Source: Methanoregula sp. (GTDB taxonomy: Archaea; Halobacteriota; Methanomicrobia; Methanomicrobiales; Methanospirillaceae). From it: DNA of 7,414 bases. The notes beneath the pieces are model-generated. The model saw nothing but the letters and a program-made list of their open reading frames with translations, searched no databases and was not told the DNA's origin. Location of the stretch: NCBI GenBank assembly GCA_028705545.1, contig JAQWDG010000082.1:1-7414 (forward strand), given 5' to 3'. Shown here piece by piece: positions 7,187 to 7,414 of this stretch; the first letter of the stretch is position 1; every line of letters begins with the position of its first letter. Position numbers and translations under genes: made by a program.

Positions 7187-7264
7187 AAAAAATCTAAAAA
7201 CAAGTTTCATGGAACCGTGTTTTTTCCTGTACAGCCAGACGGCTTTTCCCAGGTCCCGGGAAAA
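7187..7264 (-). terminator. Stem-loop and T-rich tracts after the transporter gene
   Basis: Just after the stop of the edge gene is a perfect 7-bp inverted repeat, TTTTCCC (7244-7250) and GGGAAAA (7258-7264), with a 7-base loop. On the minus strand this is followed by a small AGCC-GTCT-GGCT hairpin and then T-rich runs (TTTTTAGATTTTTTAC, 7185-7200). T-rich tracts are the main termination signal in archaea, so transcription probably ends here. Confidence 0.45.
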
Positions 7265-7270
7265 ATGCGA

Positions 7271-7414
7271 TCAAAAAATCCTGAATGAAGTCAGCCATAT
7301 GGTAACGGGGATTACGACAATAACTGCCATCGAAGTGCAGAGAAAGGTCATATCGCCCCTGCCAAGGGGTTTTGTTTTTACAAACAGGAAACTGTCCCTG
7401 CCGTATCCACGGCA
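7271..7414 (-). CDS. ECF-type transporter T component (EcfT/CbiQ-like), C-terminal fragment
   Basis: The frame is open from the right edge to a TGA at 7271 and gives the last 47 residues of a protein. It begins CRGYGRDSF, continues through KTKPLGRGD, and ends with a hydrophobic stretch (about residues 23-43 of the fragment) that fits a final membrane helix. The xRGYGR segment followed by a basic PLxRxD and one transmembrane helix is the usual ending of CbiQ/EcfT permeases, where the Arg-Gly belongs to the Ala-Arg-Gly signature contacting the ATPase subunits. The family serves cobalt, nickel or vitamin uptake; the substrate cannot be told from this fragment. The N-terminus lies outside the window. 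The plus-strand frame over the same bases has no ribosome binding site. Confidence 0.6.
   Translation of the reverse strand, partial: CRGYGRDSFLFVKTKPLGRGDMTFLCTSMAVIVVIPVTIWLTSFRIF

Larger units (their letters stand above)
6950..7270. other. Intergenic region upstream of ercA
   Basis: About 320 bases without a convincing gene on either strand. It holds the terminator region of the transporter gene on the right, the candidate ercA promoter on the left, and an exact 11-bp direct repeat, TAAAAACAAGT, at 7076-7086 and 7195-7205. Short frames here (12-14 codons) show no family resemblance. No tRNA or recognisable riboswitch was seen. Confidence 0.6.

Noticed and set aside
6950..7270. Riboswitch or small RNA in the intergenic region
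   Set aside because: Only small hairpins that fit a terminator are visible; no conserved core of a known riboswitch could be recognised.
7209..7414. Plus-strand frame starting ATG and open to the right edge
   Set aside because: No ribosome binding site, no recognisable family, and it lies opposite the EcfT-like C-terminus, which has motif support.

Overview
The window looks like a chromosomal segment of a methanogenic euryarchaeon, most likely of the order Methanomicrobiales (Methanoregula-like). The grounds are a two-subunit DNA gyrase operon, strong Shine-Dalgarno sites with archaeal-type AT-rich TATA-like boxes upstream, moderately high GC, and a PAS/histidine-kinase-like protein whose core closely resembles the soluble kinases abundant in that order. 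The assignment rests on protein and motif recognition and was not tested by a database search. Every gene I can support lies on the minus strand, so the window is described from its right edge leftwards.

Right edge (7271-7414): the last 47 codons of a membrane protein that reads like the C-terminus of an ECF/CbiQ-type transporter T component. It is followed by a stem-loop and T-rich tracts. A roughly 320-bp non-coding region (6950-7270) then carries candidate promoter and dyad elements for the next unit.

Middle (4681-6949): a two-gene, translationally coupled unit. The first gene is an ErcA-like member of the iron-containing alcohol dehydrogenase family with intact metal ligands. The second starts inside the last codons of the first. 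It is a soluble PAS protein with a histidine-kinase-type core in which the phospho-acceptor His and the key residues of the N, G1 and G2 ATP-binding boxes are all replaced. In Pseudomonas, ErcA is a dehydrogenase-like regulatory protein encoded beside a PAS sensor kinase, so this pair may be an archaeal signalling module whose kinase partner has become a pseudokinase. This is the most interesting part of the window.

Left (1-4541): gyrB followed by gyrA, overlapping by 11 nt, both starting at TTG with strong ribosome binding sites. GyrB is short like Gram-positive GyrB (no large TOPRIM insertion) but has about 54 extra residues inside its ATPase domain. GyrA is complete through its six-bladed DNA-wrapping domain, including a canonical GyrA box, and is cut only in an acidic/proline tail at the left edge. 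The two subunits form the A2B2 enzyme that introduces negative supercoils. No RNA gene, CRISPR array or insertion sequence was seen.
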